Shown here one piece after another: positions 38,060 to 47,513 of a stretch of DNA of 64,000 nt. Below the pieces are notes generated by a model. It ran no database searches and was not told the DNA's origin. It worked only from the letters and a program-made list of their open reading frames with translations. This DNA comes from Pseudomonas sp. 31-12 (GTDB taxonomy: Bacteria > Pseudomonadota > Gammaproteobacteria > Pseudomonadales > Pseudomonadaceae): contig NZ_CP029482.1 of assembly GCF_003151075.1 (NCBI RefSeq), positions 4,526,001 through 4,590,000 on the forward strand. Reading direction: 5' to 3'. A program made the translations under genes and the position numbers. Positions within the stretch are counted from its first letter, which is position 1, and each line of letters opens with the position of its first letter.

Positions 38060-39625
38060 ATGAGAAATAATCAACCCGTTACACAACGCGAGGTTGCCCT
38101 TGGACCTCAACAGAAACTCATCTCGACAACGGACTCGCGAGGGGTCATTACTTACTGCAACGACGCCTTCGTAGAAATCAGCGGTTTCAACAAGTCAGAT
38201 CTGATAGGCGCGCCTCAAAACATCGTTCGTCATCCTGACGTACCGTCCGCCATATTTGCCCATATGTGGAGTGCCCTCAAACAAGGCAAACCTTGGATGG
38301 GCATCGTCAAGAACCGCTCCAGGAACGGCGACCACTACTGGGTCAACGCCTACGTCACACCCGTTTTTGAAGGTAGCCAAGTCGTTGGTTATGAGTCGGT
38401 CCGGGTAAAACCGAGCATCGAACAAATCCGCCGGGCCGAGGCCCTCTATAAACGAATCAGCCTGGGTAAGTCGGCAGTACCCGGCAGCGACAAATGGCAA
38501 CCCGCCTTAATGGACTGGCTACCGTTCCTGGCCATAGGTTTAGTGGGTACTTTGGGCGGTGTTTTCCTCAGTCCTCCCTTGGCAACATTGGTAGCTGTAG
38601 GGGTATCGGCTCCAATGGGCCTGATTGCTTCGCGCCGGCAAAAGCGCGGTGCGCTGCACCTGCTGGAAATGGCAGAGGCTTCCACTTCCGACCAACTGAT
38701 TGCGCAAATGTATAGCGACGAGCGAGGTCATCAGGCGCGTCTTGAAACGGCCTTCGTGAGCCAGGCGTCACGTCTCAAGACTTGCCTGACACGCTTACAA
38801 GACACGGCAGAGCAACTCACCGGTCTGGCCGGGAGATCTGACGCCCTTGCCTCAGACAGCTCCCGTGGACTTGATCGCCAACGAATCGAGACCGAACAGG
38901 TATCGGCCGCCGTCAATCAGATGGCAGCAACTACCCAGGAAGTCGCAAGCCACGTCCAGCGCACCGCCGACGCCACCCAGGAAGCCAACGTGCTGACAGG
39001 CCGTGGACGCGACGTCGCCCGCGACACCCGCGAAGCCATTCAGCGCCTCTCCAATGTAGTCGGCGAGACAGGCCAGACCGTCGCGCAACTGGCTAAAGAC
39101 AGTAACGAAATCGGGACGGTTGTCGATGTGATCAAAGGCATTGCCGATCAAACCAACCTGTTGGCACTCAATGCCGCAATTGAAGCTGCACGCGCAGGAG
39201 AAATGGGTCGAGGTTTCGCGGTCGTAGCGGACGAAGTGCGCCAATTGGCGCAACGCACAACTGAGTCGACCACCCAGATTCACGGCCTGATTTCCAAGTT
39301 ACAGGTCTCTTCCAACAATGCCGTGAAAACGATGGAAAGCGGCCAGCGCCAGGCCGAAGAGGGAGTTGCGTGGGTGCTGGAGGCCGATAAAGCCCTGATC
39401 GGCATCAGTGAAGCCGTCGCCAACATCACTGATATGACAACCCAGATAGCGGCCGCCACTGAAGAGCAATCAGCCGTCGCAGAGGAAATCAGTCGCAACA
39501 TCACCACCATCGCAACCCTCGCCGATCAGACGTCTGAGCAGGCCAGGCATTCCGCCGAGGTGACCAAGGAATTAACACAGACGGCTAAAACTCAGTATTC
39601 GCTGGTTGAGCGCTTTAACCGATAG
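38060..39625 (+). CDS. aer: Aerotaxis receptor Aer
   Basis: A 521-residue PAS chemoreceptor that senses redox/oxygen through bound FAD. PAS spans about 15-110 and keeps the Aer cofactor residues R57-H58-P59-D60 and the [14 protein letters not shown] motif. A hydrophobic anchor near 155-195 ([17 protein letters not shown]) and the signalling domain with [23 protein letters not shown] follow. The ATG at 38060 has AGGAG 8 bases upstream. It relays to CheA/CheW, which are outside this window. Confidence 0.93.
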   Translation: MRNNQPVTQREVALGPQQKLISTTDSRGVITYCNDAFVEISGFNKSDLIGAPQNIVRHPDVPSAIFAHMWSALKQGKPWMGIVKNRSRNGDHYWVNAYVTPVFEGSQVVGYESVRVKPSIEQIRRAEALYKRISLGKSAVPGSDKWQPALMDWLPFLAIGLVGTLGGVFLSPPLATLVAVGVSAPMGLIASRRQKRGALHLLEMAEASTSDQLIAQMYSDERGHQARLETAFVSQASRLKTCLTRLQDTAEQLTGLAGRSDALASDSSRGLDRQRIETEQVSAAVNQMAATTQEVASHVQRTADATQEANVLTGRGRDVARDTREAIQRLSNVVGETGQTVAQLAKDSNEIGTVVDVIKGIADQTNLLALNAAIEAARAGEMGRGFAVVADEVRQLAQRTTESTTQIHGLISKLQVSSNNAVKTMESGQRQAEEGVAWVLEADKALIGISEAVANITDMTTQIAAATEEQSAVAEEISRNITTIATLADQTSEQARHSAEVTKELTQTAKTQYSLVERFNR

Positions 39626-39659
39626 CCCCTGTTCTTACTGATCGGGGATCAAAATAAAA

Positions 39660-39684
39660 AGCAGGATGATCAATCCTGCTCTTT
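39660..39684. terminator. Terminator after aer
   Basis: AGCAGGAT-GATCA-ATCCTGCT with A5 before and CTTTA after; it probably serves aer and the small minus-strand gene beyond. Confidence 0.75.
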
Positions 39685-39759
39685 AAGTCAGTTACCTGCT
39701 CGACGCTCAAGATCAGCTATGGCGTAGGCGCATGGGCACGCGTGCTACGGCCGAGAAGC

Positions 39760-39936
39760 TCACTTATTCCTTTGCATCCAGCCGATCAACATAAAAGCGA
39801 GCCCTGGAATGAGCAGCCCGGGCGCCATGTAACTGAACGTCGCTTCGTTTAATAGACCGCCCAAGCCAAAGCTGAATCCGCAGATTGCCAACGGGATGCC
39901 GGTTAGAAACATCGGATTTCGAAATGCCTTATCCAT
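39760..39936 (-). CDS. Small two-segment membrane protein
   Basis: A 58-residue protein, MDKAFRNPMFLTGIPLAICG and ending MLIGWMQRNK, with two hydrophobic segments (FLTGIPLAICGFSFGLGGLL and APGLLIPGLAFMLIGWM). AAGGAG lies upstream of the ATG at 39936. Short hydrophobic proteins of this kind are easily missed. Function unknown; it stands alone between aer and tRNA-Val. Confidence 0.65.
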   Translation of the reverse strand: MDKAFRNPMFLTGIPLAICGFSFGLGGLLNEATFSYMAPGLLIPGLAFMLIGWMQRNK

Positions 39937-40015
39937 AGCATTATCTCCTTGAGAATTTCGCGGACTGAACTATACCGTCTGCCGGTGAGCGGCTGGAATT
40001 GCTAAACGCCAGACA

Positions 40016-40048
40016 ACAAAAAAGGGCTCACCTTTCGGTGAGCCCTTC
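40016..40048 (-). terminator. Terminator after tRNA-Val
   Basis: AAGGGCTCACC pairs with GGTGAGCCCTT around TTTC; on the minus strand it runs into six T. It ends the tRNA-Val transcript. Confidence 0.85.
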
Positions 40049-40076
40049 TAGACCGCCCAGCAGAGCGGATTTTGTT

Positions 40077-40153
40077 TGGTAGGCGCGATTGGACTCGAAC
40101 CAACGACCCCCACCATGTCAAGGTGGTGCTCTAACCAACTGAGCTACGTGCCT
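40077..40153 (-). tRNA. tRNA-Val (anticodon GAC)
   Basis: A 77-nt cloverleaf on the minus strand with encoded CCA. Acceptor AGGCACG pairs with CGCGCCT, except for one A-C mismatch at pair 5; the anticodon arm CCACC-TTGACAT-GGTGG gives GAC; the T-arm has GGTTCGAGTCC. Confidence 0.94.
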
Positions 40154-40336
40154 GCTGTGAGGCGGCATTCTACGGAATTCCGGAGGGGTGTCAACACCTT
40201 TTTTCGAGCTAACCCTATGAATATGCAAAATATTTAATTTCGGGGCGGTTAAGAAGATTTTCCGGTGGCTGGCGGTCGATTTTTAACTCGGGTAGGATCG
40301 ATGCACTCGTAAAATATATTAAACAGAGGCAGCCGG

Positions 40337-41620
40337 ATGTCGAACACCCCCTACCCCGAATCCTATTACGCTGCGTCGGCCAATGCGGCTCCGCCGCGTC
40401 CGGCCCTGCAGGATGACGTAGAGACTGATGTCTGTGTGATCGGTGCCGGTTACACCGGTCTGTCCTCTGCGCTGTTTTTGCTGGAGAACGGTTTCAAGGT
40501 CACGGTACTGGAAGCCGCCAAGGTGGGTTTTGGCGCGTCGGGCCGTAATGGTGGCCAGATCGTCAATAGTTATAGCCGTGACATTGATGTGATCGAGCGC
40601 AGCGTCGGTCCCAAGCAGGCTCAGTTGCTGGGGAAAATGGCGTTCGAGGGCGGGCGGATCATTCGAGAGCGGGTCGCCAAATATAATATCCAGTGCGACT
40701 TGAAGGACGGTGGCGTGTTCGCCGCCATCACTGCCAAGCAGATGGGCCATCTGGAATCGCAGAAACGCCTGTGGGAACGTTTTGGTCATACGCAGCTTGA
40801 GTTGCTGGATCAGAAGCGCATTCGTGAAGTGGTGGCCTGCGATCAATACGTCGGCGGCATGCTCGACATGAGCGGCGGGCACATTCATCCGCTCAACCTG
40901 GCGTTGGGCGAAGCGGCGGCGGTCGAGTCGCTGGGCGGCACTATTTATGAGCAGTCGCCGGCGGTCCGCATTGAGCGCGGCGCAAATCCGGTGGTGCACA
41001 CGCCACAGGGTAAGGTCAGGGCCAAGTTCATCATCGTGGCCGGCAATGCGTATCTCGGCAATCTGGTGCCGGAGCTGGCCGCCAAGTCGATGCCCTGCGG
41101 CACTCAGGTCATCACCACCGAGCCTTTGGGCGATGAATTGGCCAAGCGCTTGTTGCCGCAGGATTACTGCGTCGAGGACTGCAATTACCTGCTCGATTAT
41201 TACCGCCTGACCGGCGACAAGCGCCTGGTCTTCGGGGGCGGCGTTGTCTATGGCGCGCGGGATCCCGCGAACATCGAAGCGATCATCCGGCCGAAGATGC
41301 TCAAGGCGTTCCCGCAGCTCAAGGATGTGAAGATTGATTTCGCCTGGACCGGCAATTTCTTGCTGACCCTGTCGCGTCTTCCTCAGGTCGGACGGATTGG
41401 CGACAACATCTACTATTCCCAGGGTTGCAGTGGCCACGGCGTGACATACACGCATCTGGCGGGCAAAGTGCTGGCCGAAGCGTTGCGTGGCCAGGCCGAG
41501 CGATTCGACGCGTTTGCCGATCTGCCTCACTACCCGTTCCCCGGCGGACAATTGCTGCGTACACCGTTTGCGGCATTGGGTGCGTGGTACTACGGGTTGC
41601 GGGACAAATTCGGGTACTAA
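40337..41620 (+). CDS. puuB: FAD-dependent amine oxidase, gamma-glutamylputrescine oxidase type
   Basis: A 427-residue DAO-family flavoprotein that oxidises gamma-glutamylputrescine or a related glutamylated polyamine. The Rossmann motif GAGYTGLSSALFLLENG is near residue 35, followed by VGFGASGRNGGQIVNSYSRD, in which the Ser-Gly-Arg-Asn-Gly-Gly is typical of PuuB. The C-terminus has SQGCSGHGVTYTHLAGK. It stands alone, without the other puu genes nearby, so Pseudomonas PauB-like use is inferred. Confidence 0.82.
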   Translation: MSNTPYPESYYAASANAAPPRPALQDDVETDVCVIGAGYTGLSSALFLLENGFKVTVLEAAKVGFGASGRNGGQIVNSYSRDIDVIERSVGPKQAQLLGKMAFEGGRIIRERVAKYNIQCDLKDGGVFAAITAKQMGHLESQKRLWERFGHTQLELLDQKRIREVVACDQYVGGMLDMSGGHIHPLNLALGEAAAVESLGGTIYEQSPAVRIERGANPVVHTPQGKVRAKFIIVAGNAYLGNLVPELAAKSMPCGTQVITTEPLGDELAKRLLPQDYCVEDCNYLLDYYRLTGDKRLVFGGGVVYGARDPANIEAIIRPKMLKAFPQLKDVKIDFAWTGNFLLTLSRLPQVGRIGDNIYYSQGCSGHGVTYTHLAGKVLAEALRGQAERFDAFADLPHYPFPGGQLLRTPFAALGAWYYGLRDKFGY

Positions 41621-41637
41621 GCAACACCGAAATCCTT

Positions 41638-41742
41638 TGTGGGAGCGAGCTTGCTCGCGAAGGCGTCGTGTCAGCAGACAATTATGTTGAATGACACACC
41701 GCTTTCGCGAGAAAGTCGAATCGTCGCACCGCCACTCCCACA
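41638..41742. repeat. REP sequence with degenerate inverted partner
   Basis: GTGGGAGCGAGCTTGCTCGC (continuing GAAGGCG) at 41638-41665 is a standard Pseudomonas REP. A decayed inverted copy, with CGCTTTCGCGAG and CCACTCCCACA, ends near 41742. The pair sits between two converging genes. Confidence 0.8.
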
Positions 41743-41754
41743 TTGGAATGCGGG

Positions 41755-42726
41755 TTAAAGCCGATCCCGCGCGATGCCGCTGCGGATTCGCAGGATGTCG
41801 GCGAGGACGGCCAGGGCGATTTCTGCCGGGGTCTTGCTGCCGAGGTTCAACCCGATGGGCGCATGAATCCGCGCCAACTCCGCGTCTCCCAACCGACCAA
41901 TCCTGCGCAATCGCTCGAAGCGCTTTTGCGAGGTCTGCACGGAACCCATCACACCGATGTAAAACGCCTCGGTGCGCACGGCTTCCATCATCGCAAGGTC
42001 GTCGATCCGCGGATCGTGAGTCAAAGCCACCACCGCGGTGTCGCTGTGGCAGCCGCCGTCGGCGATAAACACCGACGGCAGTTGACAACGAATCTCGACG
42101 TTTTCCAGCACGACGCCTTCCAGCACCTCGTCACGCGGATCACAGAGAATCACCTCGAACCCCAAGGCAACCGCAAACTCCGCACACGCCTGCGCGACGC
42201 TGGAATACCCCGCCAACAACAAGCGCTGAGCCGCACCGATCCGCACGCGCACCCGGTCAATCTCACGCTCGATACGCACGCCCTGCTCACGATCAGTAAA
42301 CAGACTGCGCGCACCGCTCGACAGATCAACCTCGCGGATCAGCCGACGCTGGCCCAGCAACGCCGACTCCAGCTCCCGCAGATGAGCCTGAACCTCGCAC
42401 TCGGGTTCCAATTTTTCCACCAGCACATCGAGAACGCCGCCGCAGGGCAGACTCACGCGCGAACGTGGATCGTCGCCTTCGCCATAACGAACCACGTTGA
42501 CCGCATCAACAAACGCGCCCTCGGCGACGCGCTCGAGAAAGTCTTCCTCGACGCAGCCGCCAGACAGCGAGCCGATCCATTGCCCGTCGGTGTTCACCGC
42601 CAGCAACGAGCCCGGCGCGCGCGGCGCCGAGCCATACGTGGCGAGCACCGTGCACAGCCAGATGCGCTGGCCAGCCGTCGACCATTCCAGCGCCCGTCGC
42701 ACGACTTGCAGATCGAGATGCTGCAT
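41755..42726 (-). CDS. XdhC/CoxI-family molybdenum-cofactor insertion protein
   Basis: A 323-residue XdhC-type protein. The N-terminal XdhC_CoxI domain has GSLSGGCVEEDFLERV near residue 55; the C-terminal domain is a Rossmann fold (LLLAGYSSVAQACAEFAVALGFEVILCDP). Such proteins carry and sulfurate the molybdenum cofactor and insert it into the hydroxylase. The ATG at 42726 is 1 bp after the cytochrome stop, so it is the last gene of the four-gene molybdoenzyme operon. Confidence 0.88.
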   Translation of the reverse strand: MQHLDLQVVRRALEWSTAGQRIWLCTVLATYGSAPRAPGSLLAVNTDGQWIGSLSGGCVEEDFLERVAEGAFVDAVNVVRYGEGDDPRSRVSLPCGGVLDVLVEKLEPECEVQAHLRELESALLGQRRLIREVDLSSGARSLFTDREQGVRIEREIDRVRVRIGAAQRLLLAGYSSVAQACAEFAVALGFEVILCDPRDEVLEGVVLENVEIRCQLPSVFIADGGCHSDTAVVALTHDPRIDDLAMMEAVRTEAFYIGVMGSVQTSQKRFERLRRIGRLGDAELARIHAPIGLNLGSKTPAEIALAVLADILRIRSGIARDRL

Positions 42727-42727
42727 G

Positions 42728-43963
42728 TCAGTGGGCCTTGTGCTCGAGCGGCGGTGCATCGGCCCGTAACGTCTGCACATCGCTCACCGCCAGATCACCC
42801 GATTGACCACCCCAGCCCTGACGCAGGTAGTTCAGCAGATCGGTGAGTTGCTCATGGCTGAGCTTCTCGGCGAACCCCGGCATCGGTTGCATGTGTTCGA
42901 ACCCGGCGAATTTCTGCTCACCAATGCCGTCGTCGATCACCCGCACCAGGTTGCGCGGATCGTCCAGGCGCAACGTGGTGTTGCCGCGCATAGCCACGGC
43001 GATGTGTGGCTTGCCTTCGCCGCCGACCGCGTGGCATCCGGCGCAGACGTTCAGGTAATCCTGACGACCGCGCTGGGCGCTGGCGCTGAGTTTGTCCAAC
43101 GGCACGTCCGTCAGCACTTTCGCCGCCGGCGGTTGATCGCCGAGCAGGAAGGTCGCCATCGCCGCCAGGTCCGGGTCATTGAGGCCTTGGGTGCTGTTGT
43201 GGAACACCGGGAACATCTCGTTGAACATCGTGCCCTGGGCGCTCATGCCGTGTTTGAGGAACGAGCTCAGGTCCTGATGATTCCAGCCGCGCGCGGCCAG
43301 GTCATTGGCCAGCAGACTTGGCGCCAGGTAGCCGTTGAGCAGGCCGCCGGTCATGCGTTTGTCCTGCTGCATCGCGCCGGGCAAACCGCGCGGGGTGTGA
43401 CACTCGCCGCAGTGACCGAGCACGTCGACCATGTACTGGCCGCGTTTCCAGGCTTCGCTTTTACCTTCAGCCGGTTCCAGTTTCACGTCCTTGCCGTAGA
43501 GCATGTTCCAGCCCATCAAGCCCAGGCGCACGTTAAACGGGAAGCTCAGGCTCGTGACCGGTGCTGCACGTTCGATCGGCTCGACGGTTTTCAGGTACGC
43601 GTGAATCGCGTCGGAATCTGCGCGTGGCATCAGGTGATACGAGGTGTACGGCATCGCCGGGTACAGGTTCGCGCCGTCGCGACGCTTGCCCTCGGTGAGC
43701 GCGGCGAAGAACTCGTCATCGTTGTACAGACCGATGCCGTGCTCTTTGCTCGGGGTAATGTTGGTGCCATAGATCGTGCCGAACGGCGAGACGATCGGCA
43801 GGCCGCCCGCGTACGGCGCACCACCCGGCGCGGTGTGACAGGCCATGCAATCGGCGGCACGGGCGAGATAGGCACCGCGAACCACTTGATCATCCGCATG
43901 AGCCAGCAAGACCGGCGCAGCCAGACCAACCGCCAACGCCAGGCGGGAAAGAAGATGCTTCAT
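42728..43963 (-). CDS. Tri-haem cytochrome c subunit of the molybdenum aldehyde dehydrogenase
   Basis: A 411-residue periplasmic cytochrome with signal peptide (MKHLLSRLALAVGLAAPVLLAHA) and three haem-binding sites: CMACH near residue 36, CGECH near 180 and CAGCH near 315. The layout is that of the alcohol/aldehyde dehydrogenase cytochrome subunits, which pass electrons to the quinone pool or oxidase. The ATG at 43963 is preceded by AAGGAGGG. It lies 2 bp after the 2Fe-2S subunit gene. Confidence 0.92.
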   Translation of the reverse strand: MKHLLSRLALAVGLAAPVLLAHADDQVVRGAYLARAADCMACHTAPGGAPYAGGLPIVSPFGTIYGTNITPSKEHGIGLYNDDEFFAALTEGKRRDGANLYPAMPYTSYHLMPRADSDAIHAYLKTVEPIERAAPVTSLSFPFNVRLGLMGWNMLYGKDVKLEPAEGKSEAWKRGQYMVDVLGHCGECHTPRGLPGAMQQDKRMTGGLLNGYLAPSLLANDLAARGWNHQDLSSFLKHGMSAQGTMFNEMFPVFHNSTQGLNDPDLAAMATFLLGDQPPAAKVLTDVPLDKLSASAQRGRQDYLNVCAGCHAVGGEGKPHIAVAMRGNTTLRLDDPRNLVRVIDDGIGEQKFAGFEHMQPMPGFAEKLSHEQLTDLLNYLRQGWGGQSGDLAVSDVQTLRADAPPLEHKAH

Positions 43964-43965
43964 GC

Positions 43966-44505
43966 TTAACCCTCCTTGACCAGGCCGAGATCGGTCAGCA
44001 CGTTTCGGGTCGCGCTGTAGTAGCGCACATAGCCGGTGCAGCGGCAGATGTGGTGACCGAGGCTGTCCTCGATGACTTTTTCCAGCTGGCTTTTGACGAT
44101 GGGCTGACGCTGCAGCTTCTCCACCAACACCGTCGCGGCATTCACAAAACCCGGTGCGCAGTAGCTGCACTGGAAGGCGAATTCATCGACGAAGCGCTGC
44201 TGGATAGGATTGAGTTCGGTGACCTGGCCCTGCTCGTCGCGGGTCGCGTGGCCTTCAATGGTCCGCACCTTTTTGCCTTCGAAATAGTGCGCGCCGGTGA
44301 TGCAGGTGCGCACTTCTTCGCTGGTGCCGTCCGGATTGTCGACGATCACCACGCAGGCGTGGCAGATGCCCTGACCGCAGCCGAGACGCGAGCCGGTGAG
44401 GTTTTTGTATTCGTGCAGGTAGTCGATCATCGGCAGGTCATCAGGGATGTCCACCGGGCCGACGGATTGACCGTTGAGGGTCAGTTGAAGCGGACGGTTA
44501 GCCAT
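43966..44505 (-). CDS. 2Fe-2S subunit of the molybdenum aldehyde dehydrogenase
   Basis: A 179-residue small subunit with two 2Fe-2S sites: the plant-ferredoxin type LGCGQGICHACVVIVD in the N-domain, and CSYCAPGF and HICRCTGYVRY in the helical C-domain. It transfers electrons from the molybdenum site to the cytochrome. The start overlaps the stop of the large-subunit gene by 8 bp. The sequence resembles isoquinoline 1-oxidoreductase and acetic-acid-bacterial aldehyde dehydrogenase small subunits. Confidence 0.92.
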   Translation of the reverse strand: MANRPLQLTLNGQSVGPVDIPDDLPMIDYLHEYKNLTGSRLGCGQGICHACVVIVDNPDGTSEEVRTCITGAHYFEGKKVRTIEGHATRDEQGQVTELNPIQQRFVDEFAFQCSYCAPGFVNAATVLVEKLQRQPIVKSQLEKVIEDSLGHHICRCTGYVRYYSATRNVLTDLGLVKEG

Positions 44506-47329
44506 TGAGGGCCTCCTGGATGCGTGCGGAAGTGATAGGCAGGTCGCGGACCCGTTTACCGATGGCGTGCGCCACGGCGTTACCGATGGCGCCGACCACC
44601 GGGATCATCACCACTTCGGCGATGCCCTTGGACGGATCGCTCGGCGACAGCGGCGGCAGGATCTCGGCCGTCTGCTTCCAGACCGCAACGTGGCGCGCCA
44701 TCGGCAAGCGGTAGCGGTTGAAATTCCAATCGCCCTCCCCCGGCCCGCCTTCGTACAGCGGCATCTCCTCCATCAACGCATGACCGATGCCCATGGCAAT
44801 CCCGCCTTCGAGCTGGCCCTTGACCAGTTCTTCCACCAGCACACGACCGCACTCGACCCACGAATGATGGTTGAGCACCTGAACCTCGGCCGACCCCTTG
44901 TTCACTTTCAATTCCACCAGGGTCGCGACCGGGCTGTAATAGGTCACCGCCGCGTTGTTCAACTGAGTGTCCGGGTAATGGATGTTCTGGCGGTCGAGCA
45001 GGTGGAAACCGGCGCTGTTCATCTGCGCCTTTTTCACGCTCGGAGCGCCATCACCGTACTTCACCGCCAGACCGTCGAGCGGCAGACGTTCACGCACGCC
45101 ATCGATGCTGAACTCGGCCTCGGCCCAGCTCCAGCGGTTGAACCCGTGCACGGTTGCGCCGGTCACCAGGCCTTTTTCGTGGGCGTGTCTGGCCAGTTGC
45201 TCGAAGCTCAGCGGCTGCATGCCGTTGGCGGTGAGTCGGCCGTCGACCCAATGCGCATCTTCGCGGCGCACCACATACGGATTGGCCTGGCCGCCGTAAG
45301 GGCCTTGGCCCCAGATCTGCAACGCCGCCGGCCACAAACCGTGGTTGAACAGCACGCGCGCCGCTTCACGGGTGGCGTGGCTGAAGTAGTAAGCAGAGTT
45401 GGTCGCCGACGAAGCCGAGGCGAGCTTGCCGACCCAACGCGGATTGCGCAGGAAATTGTCCTGCTCGGCCTGGCTCATGATGTACGGATTGCCGCCGGTG
45501 ATCAGCTGCAACTCTTTCCATTCGGTCTCGCCGGTCTTCACTTCAGTCGCCGGGACGCCGAGGAAATCGGCCACGACCAAGGCTTGCGAGGTGGACATGC
45601 CGGTGCCGATTTCGATACCGATGTGGCGCAGGGTGATGTGCCCATCAGCGGTGAATTCGATGCTCGCCATCGGCGCTTCGGAGCCGGTGCCGAAGTCTTT
45701 CTGGCAGATGGCGAAACCAACGCCGTACCAGTTATCCGGGTCCTGGGCTTCACGCTGCTTTTTGACCGCGTCGCGGTTTTTCCAGACTTCGTGGACAGCG
45801 GCTTTATCGAGAATTTCGTGCAGGCGCAAGGCACCCGCCGGCACCGCGCCCTGGGTGTTTTTCATGCCTGAGACCATGGCGTTTTTCTTGCGCAGATCAA
45901 TCGCATCGATGCCGAGGCGATCGGCAATTTCATCGACCATCATCTCGGTGGAGGCCATGCTTTGCAGCGTGCCGTAACCGCGCATCGACCCGGCTTCAAC
46001 GGCGCGGGAATGGTAGGAGGTGACCTGCAAATCGTTCTGCGGCATGTAGTAGATCGACTGCGCTGCCGTGGCGCCAACCGCCGCCACCGATGGGCTGTAA
46101 TTGATCCGGCCGCCGCCGTCGACGTTCATCTCGGCGCGGAAAATCTTGAAGCTGTGATCGGTCTTGTCCACCGCCAGTTGATAGCGGATGTCGAACGGAT
46201 GACGCTTGATGCCGCTCTGGAACTGCTCATAGCGATCGTTGGCCAGACGCACCGGCACACCGGCGCCGTACAACGCTGCAAGCGCCGCGTAGTACACGAA
46301 AATGTTGTGGTCTTTGGAACCGTAGCCGACGGTGTAACCGGGGTGCATGTTCAGGTTTGCCAGGCCGAAACGCGACGGCGCGATCATCTTCGCGGTCTCG
46401 GTCGCGGTCTCCAGCGGGCACTGTGTGGCGACGACAAAATGCAAGGTCTTGGTCGCCGGGTCGTACCAGCCGTTGCCGTTGTCCGGCTCCATGGCGGCCG
46501 GTTCGATCGACGGGGTTTTGTAGCGCTCGTCGAACACCAGCCAGTTGTCTGGCGGCGTGTCGATCTGCTGCTTCATGCGCTCGGCGTAGAACAGGCCGCG
46601 CTCGGTCAGGTTGCCGTGCAGATTCGGCAGGGAATTCCAGACCGGACGACGGTTGCGCAGCATCGGGAACAGGATCGAATCCTTGAGGCTGGCGAATTCG
46701 TCCTCGTCCGCCGAGGTCGCCCCGCCGACGCGCACGTAGCGGAAGCTGCCGTAAGTATCGCCTTCGTAGAACGGCACTTTGTCGCCGTAACGAATCGCTT
46801 TGTCATTGAATTTGAGTTTGGCCTTGGCCTGACGGAAACGCTCGAAGTCGTTCCAGATCAGGAGCGCCACCGGATGCCCGATGAACATCGGCACCTTGCC
46901 TTCCGGCAGCAGCGGATCCGGCGCGTGCTCTTCCGGGAAGGCGATGCCGTCCTTGTCCAGGTCAGCGGCGGTGACGATGCGGTCCGGCTGCAATTCGGCG
47001 TCGAGCCACGACAAATCGTAGCCGGCGTAAATGCGATCGGCCTTGGTGGTTTTCAGCAGCATGGCGTGGCCTTGTTGCTGCGGCCAGCCCGGCATGTCCT
47101 TGGCGCGGATGTCGCGGGCAAAGACTTTGCTGCCGCAGACCTTGGACAAGGCATCGTTACGCGAGCGCGCCTTGCCGTTGTTGCCGAGCCATTGCTCGGA
47201 CGGCACGGTCACGCTGTTTTCCATCAAGGCCGCCAGCGCCTGACTGCTGAGCGGCGTGAGCGTCACGCTCACACCCGCCACCAGCCCGCCCTGAAGGAAC
47301 GAGCGCCGGGATATTTCACGGTTGGACAT
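44498..47329 (-). CDS. Molybdopterin-binding aldehyde dehydrogenase, large subunit (Tat-exported)
   Basis: A 943-residue molybdenum hydroxylase subunit of the isoquinoline-oxidoreductase/aldehyde-dehydrogenase branch. A twin-arginine signal (SRRSFLQGG) sends the folded enzyme to the periplasm. The molybdopterin domains carry RGYGTLQSMASTEMMVDEIADRL and the C-terminal GIAEVVMIPVVGAIGNAVAHA with the catalytic-type Glu. The aldehyde or heterocyclic substrate cannot be told. It is the first gene of the operon with the 2Fe-2S subunit, cytochrome and XdhC. Confidence 0.9.
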   Translation of the reverse strand: MSNREISRRSFLQGGLVAGVSVTLTPLSSQALAALMENSVTVPSEQWLGNNGKARSRNDALSKVCGSKVFARDIRAKDMPGWPQQQGHAMLLKTTKADRIYAGYDLSWLDAELQPDRIVTAADLDKDGIAFPEEHAPDPLLPEGKVPMFIGHPVALLIWNDFERFRQAKAKLKFNDKAIRYGDKVPFYEGDTYGSFRYVRVGGATSADEDEFASLKDSILFPMLRNRRPVWNSLPNLHGNLTERGLFYAERMKQQIDTPPDNWLVFDERYKTPSIEPAAMEPDNGNGWYDPATKTLHFVVATQCPLETATETAKMIAPSRFGLANLNMHPGYTVGYGSKDHNIFVYYAALAALYGAGVPVRLANDRYEQFQSGIKRHPFDIRYQLAVDKTDHSFKIFRAEMNVDGGGRINYSPSVAAVGATAAQSIYYMPQNDLQVTSYHSRAVEAGSMRGYGTLQSMASTEMMVDEIADRLGIDAIDLRKKNAMVSGMKNTQGAVPAGALRLHEILDKAAVHEVWKNRDAVKKQREAQDPDNWYGVGFAICQKDFGTGSEAPMASIEFTADGHITLRHIGIEIGTGMSTSQALVVADFLGVPATEVKTGETEWKELQLITGGNPYIMSQAEQDNFLRNPRWVGKLASASSATNSAYYFSHATREAARVLFNHGLWPAALQIWGQGPYGGQANPYVVRREDAHWVDGRLTANGMQPLSFEQLARHAHEKGLVTGATVHGFNRWSWAEAEFSIDGVRERLPLDGLAVKYGDGAPSVKKAQMNSAGFHLLDRQNIHYPDTQLNNAAVTYYSPVATLVELKVNKGSAEVQVLNHHSWVECGRVLVEELVKGQLEGGIAMGIGHALMEEMPLYEGGPGEGDWNFNRYRLPMARHVAVWKQTAEILPPLSPSDPSKGIAEVVMIPVVGAIGNAVAHAIGKRVRDLPITSARIQEALNG

Positions 47330-47397
47330 GGATCATCCTCTGGGCGGTTATGGGTCCGCCCTTCTGGTTATGTTCTGGGGATCTCGAGTCTTGCAGA

Positions 47398-47510
47398 AGC
47401 CCTTTTTGACGAGGCAAAGGGCTGTGTTGACAGTGCAAAGCTGACCGAAAGGTTAACTTTATAGATTTATGCGCTTTTAGAAAACAACTGGTAACAAAAA
47501 TCTGACCGAA
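47398..47510. promoter_or_regulatory. Upstream region of the molybdoenzyme operon
   Basis: A hairpin AGCCCTTT/AAAGGGCT lies at 47398-47423, and the 9-bp direct repeat CTGACCGAA occurs at 47441-47449 and 47502-47510. Between the repeats, the minus strand has TTGTTT-N18-TATAAA, a plausible promoter. The repeats may bind an activator; none is known. Confidence 0.4.
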
Positions 47511-47513
47511 GAA

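Noticed and set aside
40319..42088. 589-codon open frame opposite puuB
   Set aside because: It spans the convincing puuB gene and the REP region; composition is that of an antisense frame.
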